From Bactericera cockerelli (taxonomy: Eukaryota > Arthropoda > Insecta > Hemiptera > Triozidae): a stretch of DNA of 64,000 nt. A model generated the notes under the pieces. The model was not told the origin of the DNA. It saw only the letters and a program-made list of their open reading frames with translations, and made no database searches. A program made the translations under genes and the position numbers. Shown here one piece after another: positions 25,401-38,000 of this stretch (its first letter is position 1; each line of letters starts with the position of its first letter). The stretch lies in contig CM044964.1 of NCBI GenBank assembly GCA_024516035.1, positions 14,810,449-14,874,448 on the forward strand. Reading direction: 5' to 3'.

Positions 25401-28400
25401 TTGCTTGAATTAATTTTTTTCCATCAAGAGTGACATTTAGAATTTCTTCAAGAGACGATTTGATAAGGAGTGACATATCATCCAATAGTGCAGTGCAATT
25501 CCAACATGGTAAAGTCCGTAATAAGTACATCAGTTTAGGAATACCTAAACTATTTTTCAATAGGAAGAAAGCAATGTGGGATGGAAGTTCTCTCAGGCGT
25601 TCGCATGCTAATCTTAATATGCGCATTTTCTCCGCTATAGCAATGGAGAAACCATCAAAAAGTAGAGGAGTGCCCAAGAGGGTCAAGTTTTGATTGTTGG
25701 TAATTTGAATTCCAGGTAGAATACTTTGAAAGTCATTAATAATATCAAGATCTATTTGACCAGAAGTGAAAAAAAGCTCGCATTTGGCAGGGTTTATATC
25801 TAAACCAACATTTTTGGACATTTCAATCAAAGTTTTCAGGTCCTTCAATACGGTTTCGGGCGAATCTCCAAGGGTCCCGTCATCCAAATAAAACACATTC
25901 AGCTGAGAATTCATAGATTTCACGATTGGATGTATGGCTAGACTAAAGGCCAGACTTGAGCATGGGTCACCCTGTTGAGTTCCTCGTTGTGAAAGAATTG
26001 TGTTATTTCCAAAAAATAGGAAAGAAGGTTTCTGAGTATCCTTGTAACATGAATGGAAAAGCTGCTGGTGTTACACGTTCAATTTGCTCCAACATGTCTA
26101 TTCTCTCAATACAATTAAAGGCATTTTGATAGTCGATTTTTAGTATTACCTTTTTTAAATTCTCATTTGTTTTGATGTATTTACCAGTTGCATGGACAAT
26201 GCTCTCACTTCCAAGTTTGCATGCATAACCAAATTGATTAGGTTCAAAGTATGCCGAGCACGAGTCTTGAACATATAAACTTATGACTTTGGCAGCAAGG
26301 CGTCTAAGTGTGCAGCCAATGGCAATTGGTCTGAACCCACCATTCTTTTTATTTAGAGCACAAAGTGTGGCACCAAAGAAGAAAGGCAAAATTTCTTGAT
26401 TTATTTGTCCATTTAGAATCAACGATATTAGTTTTTTAATCATTTCAAGCAACTTCAATCCGGAATCTCCGGCGGATTTTGATGTTAAGTCCTTTAAGTG
26501 TTGTGGGGAGAGTCCATCAATACCACCAGACGAACCGTTTTTGAATGATCTTATACATTGAGAAAGAGTTTTTAAATCGACCTCTAATACTGGCGAATTC
26601 CCGTTTTGAATATTGATGGGTGGTTTCAGAGATGTAGGATGTAGTTTCTTCATTTCCTCCAAAGTTTTTTTCACTGACATCTGCGAGAGTTGAATCAGAT
26701 GATAAAAGTCTTAATGCTCTTTTTGTGTCGAAATCTGCTACTTTAGCTTCAATTCTTTTCGCCAAAGTACAAGGTTTTTCTTTCTTTGACACTTTAGGAT
26801 GATTTGAAAAATGTCAAAGAAACCCTCTGTACGTTCAGTTTCACCATAGTAGTAAGAACATATTGGATCAAGTTTTATTTACATAGAAGATATACATACA
26901 TAGAAATTGAGATTGATAAAACAAAACTTGATCAAGGGCGGTGCTAATGCCAACGACATTCTCTTCCGTTATTCATGTACAGAAGGTTGGGTGGAAAAGA
27001 TTGCTATGGATAAATATTTCGCCCTTTAATTAGGTAGTACATTTTTTTTTTTTCTTGTATATTACACATTAGCTAAAGCCTCGCAATTTGTCGCCGTTGA
27101 GGTTATTACCCGTGGCTGACGTCCAATTTGAATCATTATTGGACCAGAAATCCCGATATCTTGAAAATGGTAGTAGATATTTTAATTTTGATAATTTTCT
27201 AGGTAGTTTGATGGTGGTTTAGGGAGGTCAACTCTCATGAAAGTTTCAATGTCTGTTACCGTTTGGGCTTTGATTTTATAAACAGACAACCCCTAAGAGG
27301 ACATAGTCAGTCAGTCAGACACGCACAGATTTGAGTTTTATATACAGAGATTTGTAAATTTAAGAATTTCCTGTTCTTTTTGTTGAAGCCAGCTTGGCTA
27401 CAGCTGGAGAAATGATATGTGATGGTCTCTTTCAAAAATTCGTTGAAAATTTGTAAAAAAAAAATTCGTAAAAAAAAATCACAGTGCACTTTACCTCGAG
27501 TTGTTTTATTGTCCGGCCCTTAATTTTTTTTTATTTTTTTTTTTTAAAGACGAGTGTTTCACAGCCTTTTTCATTTCGTAGCCATGAAACAGGAGCTACT
27601 GTAGACGCTTATGGTCTGGGTTGTAGCCTGCCCATCCCGTAGTATGCCTCCCCTCTGATGGGCGAGAAGTGACACAATACTTCCCATTTAGGTGCTGGGT
27701 CAACACGAGCGCACCGGAAGGTATCCCTTACAAAATAATAATTGTAACCAAATTAAGAATACAATTTTTTGTCGGCACGGGGATCGAACCCGGGACCTTC
27801 CGCATGGTAAGCTAGTGCTTAACCACTGAGCTAATCGCGCGCTATTGTTGTTGTTGTTGTTGTTGTAGCCAGCTTGGCTACAGCTGGAGGGTTGAGTGAT
27901 GGTCTCCAGCCAACTTTATTTCAAAGTTGGCTTGTCCTGAACCACATATTTCTATGTGCGATCAACCATCATGAGGACAAAGACTTTTCTTTATAAGCCA
28001 TTAAACTCTTAGGAAACTGCAAGCTAGCCTGGCTTGTAAGAGTTGGCTAGTCTGTTCTCTGTTTATAGCCCTCTAGCGAGACACTGGTCTTCTCGCTTAA
28101 CCCTCTCAGTGGTTAAGCGCGCTATTAGCTCAGTGTTTCTATTCCACACGAGTTTCACCTACCACCACTGCGTTCTCCCTGTCCATGCGAATCACACTCT
28201 GAATCACACTCCTCAGCACGATGAGCATGATCTCCTCTATATCCTCCAGGGTGTGGCTCTTCCACAGGAGGCCCATGATGTCGCTCAGGATCTCCACACA
28301 CAGGTCCACCTGCAGGGGAGAGGGCAGGGCATGAGACACTTAAGCTGTATTTTTATTTTCATCCTATCATTATACATCTAGTACAACTTCTCACTTTTAT

Positions 28401-31400
28401 GTTTATACCGATTAAAATAGAGAGGTTAGTTGATGGCATGGATATTCAGAACTATTACCTGCTGATGAGAGCAAATAAGCTCGAAACAACTGTCCAGGTA
28501 TGTTCTAATATTCATGTACATCTAGTACAACTTCTCACTTTTAAGTTTATACCGATTATAGGGTGGTGTCATCGTGAACGATGGTAGCCAGACAGTGAAG
28601 GAATGACACCGCACTTCTACCACTGTCTTTGCGAGGAGGCTAATAATTGACAAGGGCCCCGAGAACCAAGCCAAAAGCCAATGCTGGTCTACTCCCTGTT
28701 TATAGTCCCCCAGCCAGACTGCTGGTCTACTCCCTATCTATAGTCCCGCAGCCAGACTGCTGGTCTACTCCTTGTTTATAGTCCCTCAGCCAGACTGCTG
28801 GTCTACTCCCTGTTTATAGTCCCCCAGCCAGACTTTTGGATAATAAAAAAAATCCAGTTTCGGTATTTCCAAATATTTCCATTTTATTCCAAATATTTCC
28901 AGTTTAGCTTCCCTACTATTCGTGAAAGAAAAATGCGTTTCGGTACTTTTAAAGATAAACATCACCTTAACCTCTAAAAGAAATGGAAGCAAGAATTTTA
29001 TAAATCCATTTTGGTTAACCAAACTGGAAGAAGTTCTTTCCTCTTCCAAAAGAAAACTGACTTTCTTCCAGTTCGTCCATTTTATTCCAGTTTATTGAAT
29101 CCACTTCGTTTGTTTAGAAAGAAAAATACGGCTTTACATAACATGGCATAGTAATAATTCAGTGCGCGAACACAACGGAGGCCTATACCCTGGACCCTGG
29201 GGTAGGACCAGTACCTCGTAAAATAATATAACCATGTTATTAAACGTAAGCGGCCATAACGGAGTCCCGAAAATCGTCTATATCGAGCTCTAGGTACCAA
29301 GGTCTGAGGTGTAGGCTAGGGTCCTCGTTGTGACCGCCACCATAGGGACAGATACCTACTCGTATATCACGTTGGTGAGAGGATTATATGGACGCCCAGA
29401 TCCAATGTCTAAGCTCCTTTCATTTACATTGATTGTATTTGGTTTTAACGTTCTAACTTGAGATAGTCAAGGTATTATTTACCCTCCATTCACTGTGAAT
29501 TGTACCAGCTACTCACATTAACCTCACCCAGCCTGGGTAGAGCTGGAAATACCAGCCTCAAGTGTTTGAAAAACTGGCATTTCCGAACTTTTTGTACGAA
29601 AAGTCTAGGCCAACCGGGAAGCAAAATCAGGATCTCTGGAGTACGGGCAGTAGTCACAGCCGTTACGCCACGGAGGCTGGTGTAACGGCTCATTTGAGCG
29701 GAGCAAAAATGATAAAAAAAAATTTAATTGGAAAGCAATAGAACTTGGGATCATTATTTTCCTTCAAATACCATAACTGTACAGCAAAAATCAGTATTAT
29801 GATGTGAGAAAAGGTTCAATTAGAGAAACTCCATTATTTTCCTTTCTACATACAAGGAAAGTAAAAAATAAATCATCTGATTGTAACTAGTCGAACGACA
29901 CATATGATACAGAGCACCAACTCAGTTAACTCACCTCTTCAGATAGATCTTTAGGGTTTCGAAATGAAGCACCCAAAACTTTGCCAATTTTGGCAAACGA
30001 TTTGCTCTTGTTTCGCATTTCCAGACTGGATCGAACCTAGATCCGAGCACCATCGAACAGAAGAAGAAGAATAGATCTTCAGATTTCACAAAGAAATAAT
30101 AAATGAACTGGAGGGACGCTCCTCGAGATTTCGAAGGTGAGAAGAAGCTCGATACAAAATGCTCCGAGACACAGGAACAGCGAAATTCAGGCATAAAATA
30201 TTGGCTCTGTCACACTCAAGCACAGGTTCTAATGCTTTCATTGGACAGTTCAAAGTCTTAAGTATAACTTAAGCGTCAATATTATGTGCAGTATCAACTC
30301 CCATCAGGCAGAAAACAAAAAAGCAGAATCAAGAAAGGCTATTAGACGACATGATGAGACTTCGTGCGGAATGTATTCAAGACAAGACGAGACAAGGAGC
30401 AATCGGGTTGAAATTCAAAATTGGGTTTGGAAATCAGATTGGAAAGCGAAATTTTCTTCGTCAATGTCGACAAGACAATACCGTGAGGACATTCAAGTTT
30501 TAAAATTCAGCACAATCTAAAAAGACTTTACAACTCCAACAAGACAATATTCCAACGAAATAGGCACAATCTAACAAGATAACATTGCGAATAAAATATG
30601 TGGGTGTAAGGTTTGACGAGGCAACGGTGTAAAATAAAATTGACTTCCAGTGAAAAATGCCCTAAAACGGTACATACAAACTGCAAGCATTAGATAAAGA
30701 CAGTGAGAACCTACCAGAAATCCCTACCTCCGTTAGTCAGGCAATTTAACCCTTTCACTGAATTTGTCCTTGCTCAGGGACATCAATTGATTTTGAAAAT
30801 ACCAGTGCTGCATTCTATGATTTTGTTTCTGTACTTTTTGGAATTGTTTTTTTTTTTTTTTTTTTTTTTGTTCTCTTCTCTCTTGATTTTCTCAGTAAAA
30901 ACTGTGTAGTCTAGGGTTTGAACTGCGTTTGTAAACAAAAGATTTTTCAGTTTTGAAGATTTTTTTTGTTGTTGGAAACATCATCTATGGACTCTAACAA
31001 ACTCAAAAAAGCATCGTTCATAATTTTTTCCCAACTAATTCATAGATGTACAGTGAAAGGGTTAAGGAAAATTAGTTTGAAGACGGGAGGGAAATTGGTT
31101 TTAAAAGTAACTTTGCGATATCCCACTTAAGAATAACATGGCATCAAGATGACCAACACTAGCGTCCGTTAAGAGAAGCTCAAAACGCCGGCCTATATTT
31201 CAACATGATACAGTAAACAGAATAGACCATTACTTAAAAAAATGTGAAAAATCGCTTGAATAAAATATTGTGATGGCAAAAATATAGTGCATTAATACTT
31301 AATAAAAATATTTAAATTATAAAAAGCTTCATCAAAAGATAAGTGCACACTAACTTTGATCAATACGGACAACACATGGACAATTGGACATCACATTGAA

Positions 31401-33307
31401 TGCACACATTAAAAAAGTTATAATAGAAGTAGTTTTAAATTTGTAAATGTATTTTTTTTTTTCTCTTAAATTATGTATACTTATGTATGTTATGTTCTGC
31501 TTATAAATATTATTATTTTTAAATACGCCTATCAAATAAGTTTCTAAAACTATCGAAAACATAAATAGTAAAAAAAATTAAATAAAAAAAAGAAGAAAAG
31601 TATTTAATAATATAACAATAAACCATTTGAAACTCAAGAAAATTAATTGAAAACTAGTATACATATGAACATGTAAATCCACTGGTTTTAAAGAATTTAA
31701 ATGTAAATCAATTTAAAGAATTTCACTACAAATCTTTTTCACCAAATTATACTTACTATTTTCATCTAGTTCGGTGATTTCCGTATGTTTCCGAAGATAA
31801 GTTTACACCAAGCAGCTTGCAATAATAAAATAAGATCGATTGTACAAAAAGTAATTATTTGAAGATGAATCTGTTCCTAGTTCGTTCATCTGATTGCAAT
31901 ATAACAGTCGTGAATTTTGTTCATACGGCCATATAACATTGATTTATACGATAAGAACAACAAAAAAGCATGTTTTCATCTTCTAAAATATTATTATCAT
32001 AATGGCAACGGATAACTTTACACACACATCATGTGCCCATGTGATTTAAATTCACATTTTTTTTTTTTTTTTAATTCAAATACCTACACTTGAAGTTATA
32101 GTTTATAATAATCAAGCAATAACTGGTATGATCATTCATTCATTCATTCATTCACACATGTATTTATTTAAATAAATCAGGTTGTTGGGACATATTGTTA
32201 AATTTTTTCATGCATGATATTATAGGGGATTTGAGCATATTCTTGTTTTTATTAGGGGTGGAAAAAAATTGAGTTGTGTCTATTCATTTTAATAGAAGGT
32301 AACCAACTAACCAGTTAACCACTTGGCGAGATTAATAATTAATACATTTTCTACACTGTAACTCTCAGAGTAATATTAATATGTGGTCGCATATTCAAAT
32401 ACGAAAAATAACAGGAATAATAATAATATTGTTCCTCAAATACATGAGGAAAAATCTGGTGTAAACATCACACGACTTTCCTTATCCCCCAAAAAGGAGT
32501 CGAATCCCGCCACTGGTGACTCAACGGTAACAGATAACTAAAAACCAATGCCAAATTCGTAATCAGCACTTCAAAATCATTGAATTTGATATGTCACAAC
32601 CCCCATGTAGGATGATTAATAAAAAAGTTAGTCAAAGTGGGTCCCCCCAAATACCGGTAAATTGGGGCCGAGTTCCAAAAGAGTTCAAGATATCAAAAAA
32701 ATGATCAGAATAGACCCCTATTATTTTTTTAATCTAAGAAAATGTTGTTCTCTAAAAAAATTTCTATCTTTAACCAATTTAAAGAAGCGGCACTTGCGGC
32801 TAGCATTTGCGGCCCTGTGGCCGCAGAATGCGGCCGATTTCAACCAAAAGTTTCGTGGTTCGTCTGGTGTATAAAATTAATTTGTATACCAAATTTCAAG
32901 TCTCTAGCTTTTACCGTTCTTGAGATATCCTGTTCACACACACACACACAGACAGACAGACAGACAGACGCACGGACCAATGGCTGAAAACAACTTTTTC
33001 GGTATCCTGAGGCCATGATTCGTCCAGAAATGTGAAAAACTGGGTAGGTCAAATTTTCGACGAATACAATACTTTCCTTATTATAAGATAAGGAAAGTAA
33101 AAATTCATGCATTGGGTAGGATCACATCAACACAATTAAAATAAACAGGTGTCATTCATTGGACATGGGTTATTGCTAGGTGAGCCATGCAAATGATCAT
33201 CAATTCAGGTACAACAAGACAATTCAAAGACTCATAGTTTCATTAAATCGGACATTTGATAAGAAATGATTTCTTTTTATACTTCGGTAAGGCCATGAAG
33301 GCAAGTA

Positions 33308-33347
<40 letters not shown>

Positions 33348-35048
33348 TTTCCTTTTAGGCGCTTTAACTCTGCTGGAGCAGGTCGTTCGCGCCGTTTTAT
33401 TTTTAATATGCTTGATAGCACCTAACGTTGAGTACAAAAAACCAACAAAAAGAATTTCAAGGAATTATGAAAAAAATATCATATATGTAAAAAAATAAAA
33501 AATATTTGATACTATTGTAAAGTTACTATGTAAATTATGCTCTTCTACGTACAATAATAGCTGCGATATAGGACATTCTTTTAAATAAAAAAGATGAGTC
33601 GCTTCCATTGAACTAGAGTTTACGAGCTACTGAGGTTCAATAATAATAATATTGCCTTATTACGAGTAAAATACCAATTATTCCAAAAGTAAGCCCGAAA
33701 CGTATTATTGTGGTCAAAATTCCAAATCGGAGAACTTCTCAGGTCCCGGCTGGGTTTCGAACCCGCAATCTCTGGATTACCAGACCGCGGTCTTGACCAC
33801 TGAGCTACCGGGATAGTGAAAATCAATCTGGCCGTGTTCACAGGAAACTCACAATAAAAAAAGGCCATCAAACACTCGTCTTGAAAAAATAAAATCATCT
33901 TTATTCCTGCACCGTCAGTAGAGCTCCATTTCAAGTAAATAAATCCATTACTTCTGTACACTATCACATCTATTGAAGGTTGTATATTTGATCCATGCCA
34001 CTGACATGTGGTAGAGTTCCAAGCATGCAGGCTGCATTGCCGCGTTGAATCCCTATGAATATTCTCTGCAACAAGAATTCTTTGGCGCTTTGAGTGCCAG
34101 TGGCACGGATCAAATTATCACCCAATTAGAGTATTTCTACATTTCTTACTGGAGTCTCGTAAGATTTTTTTTTAAAAAAAATCGAAATTAAAAAAAAATC
34201 AGTGGAGTACCTCATGACTGGCTTCGAGGAACTGCTTGACGGTGTGGAGTATGGGGGGCAGCAGCACGCGCCGGGACTGGGGTATGGCGAAGAGTTGCCC
34301 GTGCACCACACCACTGAGAGTCATCAGGCGTTGCTTGCTGAGGCGAGTGCCCGGCACACTGTTCACCACCTTGATGAACACCATGCTGCAATAATTATTA
34401 TTATTATTATTATTATACAACACTTTTTTAGATATAAATGGACATTATGTACATACAAATCATTATTTTAACAATGAAAAAAATGGAAACAATATATACA
34501 ACAAAAATGAAAAAGAATAGAAAATATATAAAAACATATGTCCTAACTAAAGGGCGGGGTTATTGCCTAATGCAATCTCTTCCACCCAACCCTTAGCTCA
34601 GTGGTAAGGTACTCGCTTGTCATGTGGAAGGTCCTGTGTGCGAATCCCAAAGCCAACAAAAAATGTATTCAAAATTTTGTTACAGTTGTTTGTAAGGGAT
34701 ACCCGCTTGTCATGTAGAAGATCCTGTGTGCGAATCCCAAAGCCGACAAAAAAAATTATATTCAAAATTTGGTTACAGTTGTTTGTAAGGGATACCTTCC
34801 GGTGCAATCGTTTTGACCCAGCAACTAAATGGAAAGTACTGTGTCACTTCTCACCCATCGGATGGGAGGCATACTACGGGATGGGCAAGCTACAACACGG
34901 ACCACAAGCGTCTACAGTAGCTGCTGTTTCATGGCTACGAAATAAAAAAAGCTTTTTATCTCACGCGCCACAGTCACACTCACGCGCCACAGTCATCTCT
35001 ATATATAGAAATGAGAATCAAAATATATATCACAAAAATACATTGCGC

Positions 35049-35085
<37 letters not shown>

Positions 35086-38000
35086 TATTATTATTTTTTT
35101 TTTTTTTTTTTTTCTTAGTCATAAGTTAGATAGGGTGACTATGTTTTATACATTTTTCAATGTCTAATAAACAATAAATATACTATACTATACTATACTT
35201 TACTAAGCTCTTCTCTGAGTCAAATTAACTAATATTTGTGATTGGATGAACACGGAAAGAAAACTCACCTCAACGCCACGGGCTGACACACGTGGAGTAG
35301 GTCGGGGAAAATGCTGGGCAAGTACTTGAGACAGGCGCCCTGCACCAGCAGCGTACTATCCCCGCCGGCGCTGTTCAGTTTCATCAGAGCCGCCAGATGG
35401 GAGAGAAGCTCGGAGACACGAGTCTGGAACTCGGTCTCACCGCGGCCCTCATACAGGGTGGCGAATAGGAGACGCGACCGCACGATGATCTTCATCAGGA
35501 CCTGGAGGCACTTCATGGTCTTGAGCAGGAGGTCTTTGTCGGAGCCATGCTGTATGTGTGAGCCGAGGACGTTGATGAGCTTGCTGTAGGCGAAGTGAAA
35601 TAAAATAACAGACTTTGTAATACATATACATTATACATATCGACCATGGAATGAGAAAGGGGCGTAAGTGATATTTTCAAAATTTTCAGGAGAGCAAAAA
35701 GAAAAAAAAAAAAAAACAATTTCTTTTTGTTCCTGCCTTTTATAATTTTGCTGTATTTTGACTCCTTCCATACTCTATCTGATTCGAAAAAAAGTTCTTT
35801 CGCTGGTATTTGAACCAAAGAACCCACTTGAGCAAGTTGTTGTATGGAATAAAATGAAAATCCATTTTTTGTTACTTACGCCCCTTTCTCATTCCATGGT
35901 CGATATGTATAAGTAATAGATAGATAGATAAAAAATTGTTGTATTTATTTTTAAAAAAATAGTTACAAGGTTGACAGTTAACAAAAGTAAGAAAAAGTAC
36001 AGAGTTAACAAAATAAGTAGAAGGAGCCATGCTGTATGTGTGAGCCGAGGACATTGATGAGCTTGCTGTAGGCGAAGTGAAATAAAATAACAGACTTTGT
36101 AATACATATCATCATCATAGGGTGGCGTCATTTATTTATTTATTTTATTTATTAAATATTTTATTGTACATAAATATTCATGTTTGAATGTATACAACGT
36201 CATTTTCTTACAAACTATTTTAAATACTAGAAACTATAATTTAATTCATAGAGTATACAATTTAGAAAGGGCCTAGACCTGTGAAACATATTAAAGATGT
36301 ACTTTTAAGGAAAGAGATTTAGCTATAAGGAGGATGAAGATATTATATGTTAGTATTGGTCACTAGGTATTACGAGTAAGAAACAGAAAAAGGTGAGACA
36401 CAAAAAAAAAAAATCGTGAACGATGGTAGCCAGACAGTGGAGGAATGACTCAGCACTTCTACCACTGTCTTTACAAGGAGGCTAATAATTGACAAGGGCC
36501 CCCAGAACCAAGCCAATGCTGGTCTACTCCCTGTTTATAGTTTATAGTATAAGTAATAGATAGATAGATGATAAATTGTTGTATTTATTTTTTTTAAAAA
36601 ATAGTTACAAGGTTGACAGTTAACAAAAGTAAGAAAAAGTACAGAATTAACAAAATAAGTAGAAGGAGCCATGCTGTATGTGTGAGCCGAGGACGTTGAT
36701 GAGCTTGCTGGAAGCGAGGTGAAATAAAATAACAGACTTTGTAATACATATCATCATCACAGGGTGGCGTCATCGTGAACGATGGTAGCCAGACAGTGGA
36801 GGAATGACTCAGCACTTCTACCACTGTCTTTACAAGGAGGCTAATAATTGACAAGGGCCCCCAGAACCAAGCCAATGCTGGTCTACTCCCTGCTTATAGT
36901 CCCCCAGCCAGACTACTGGTCTACTCCCTGTTTATAGTTTATAGTATTTAGTAATAGATATGTAGATAGATAAAAAAATTGTTGTATTTATTTTAAAAAA
37001 AAAGTTACAAGGTTGACAGTTAACAAAAGTAAGAAAAAGTACAGAATTAACAAAATAAGTAGAAATGAAACTACATAAATATATAGACTCTAAATTAATC
37101 TGCATGGAATTCAAAAATAATAAAAGTAATAAAAGAAGTGGCAGAGTATTACATTCTCTACATGATATCTATAACCTTATCAAAATTCAAAACAATATTC
37201 AAATATATTTATATATTTTTTTTTTTTTTTAAATATTGTTTTAAATTTTGATAAGGTTATTACATAAATTTCATTTCATCCTCATTTACGTAGGTAGATA
37301 TATGTATGTATTAAAAAAAAAATGAGGTCAAATAATGTATGAAAGAAATAGATCGTAAAACAACTTGATGTATTCCCTAATTTTTTTTTTTAATTTTTTT
37401 TTTTTTCTTAAACTCGAGGATTTTCAATAGCAGACTTAAATTTAAATACTCCAATTTTAAAATCCTGGTTTCGAGTAGACCTAATAATAAAAGATAAAAA
37501 TAAAAATCTTTTAGAAATTTGATCCCTTAACTCGGGCTATAGTGCGCTGTGATTGGTTGAAACTCTTACTTGAGGGCGTGTCTGGCTTATCTAAACTTTA
37601 TTCTTGTTTCATAATGTGGCCCTTCCAGTTCACTGCGCAGAGTAAAAAAAACTTACTTTTTATTATAACTTACTCGTAGGCTAAAGTGGCACTGAAATTC
37701 TCTTCAAGGTAAAGGTCAAGCACTGGCTGGAAGTGTTCATACTTTCTATCTAGCACAAGACTGGTGATGTGCAGCTGGAATGAAACAGACAAGCGTACAG
37801 GACAAGATGTAAAGTGTGACTACTGACTATAACTAAATATTATTTTTATATAAAATTTTACCATCGATTTTCTATTTATTTATTTAGAAACTCTTTATTA
37901 GTAGAACATAATTATATACAGACAAATAATGGTAAAAATTAAATATAAAATTGACAATATTAATAATATAAACAAGAAAGAAAAACACTGCCAATTATGG

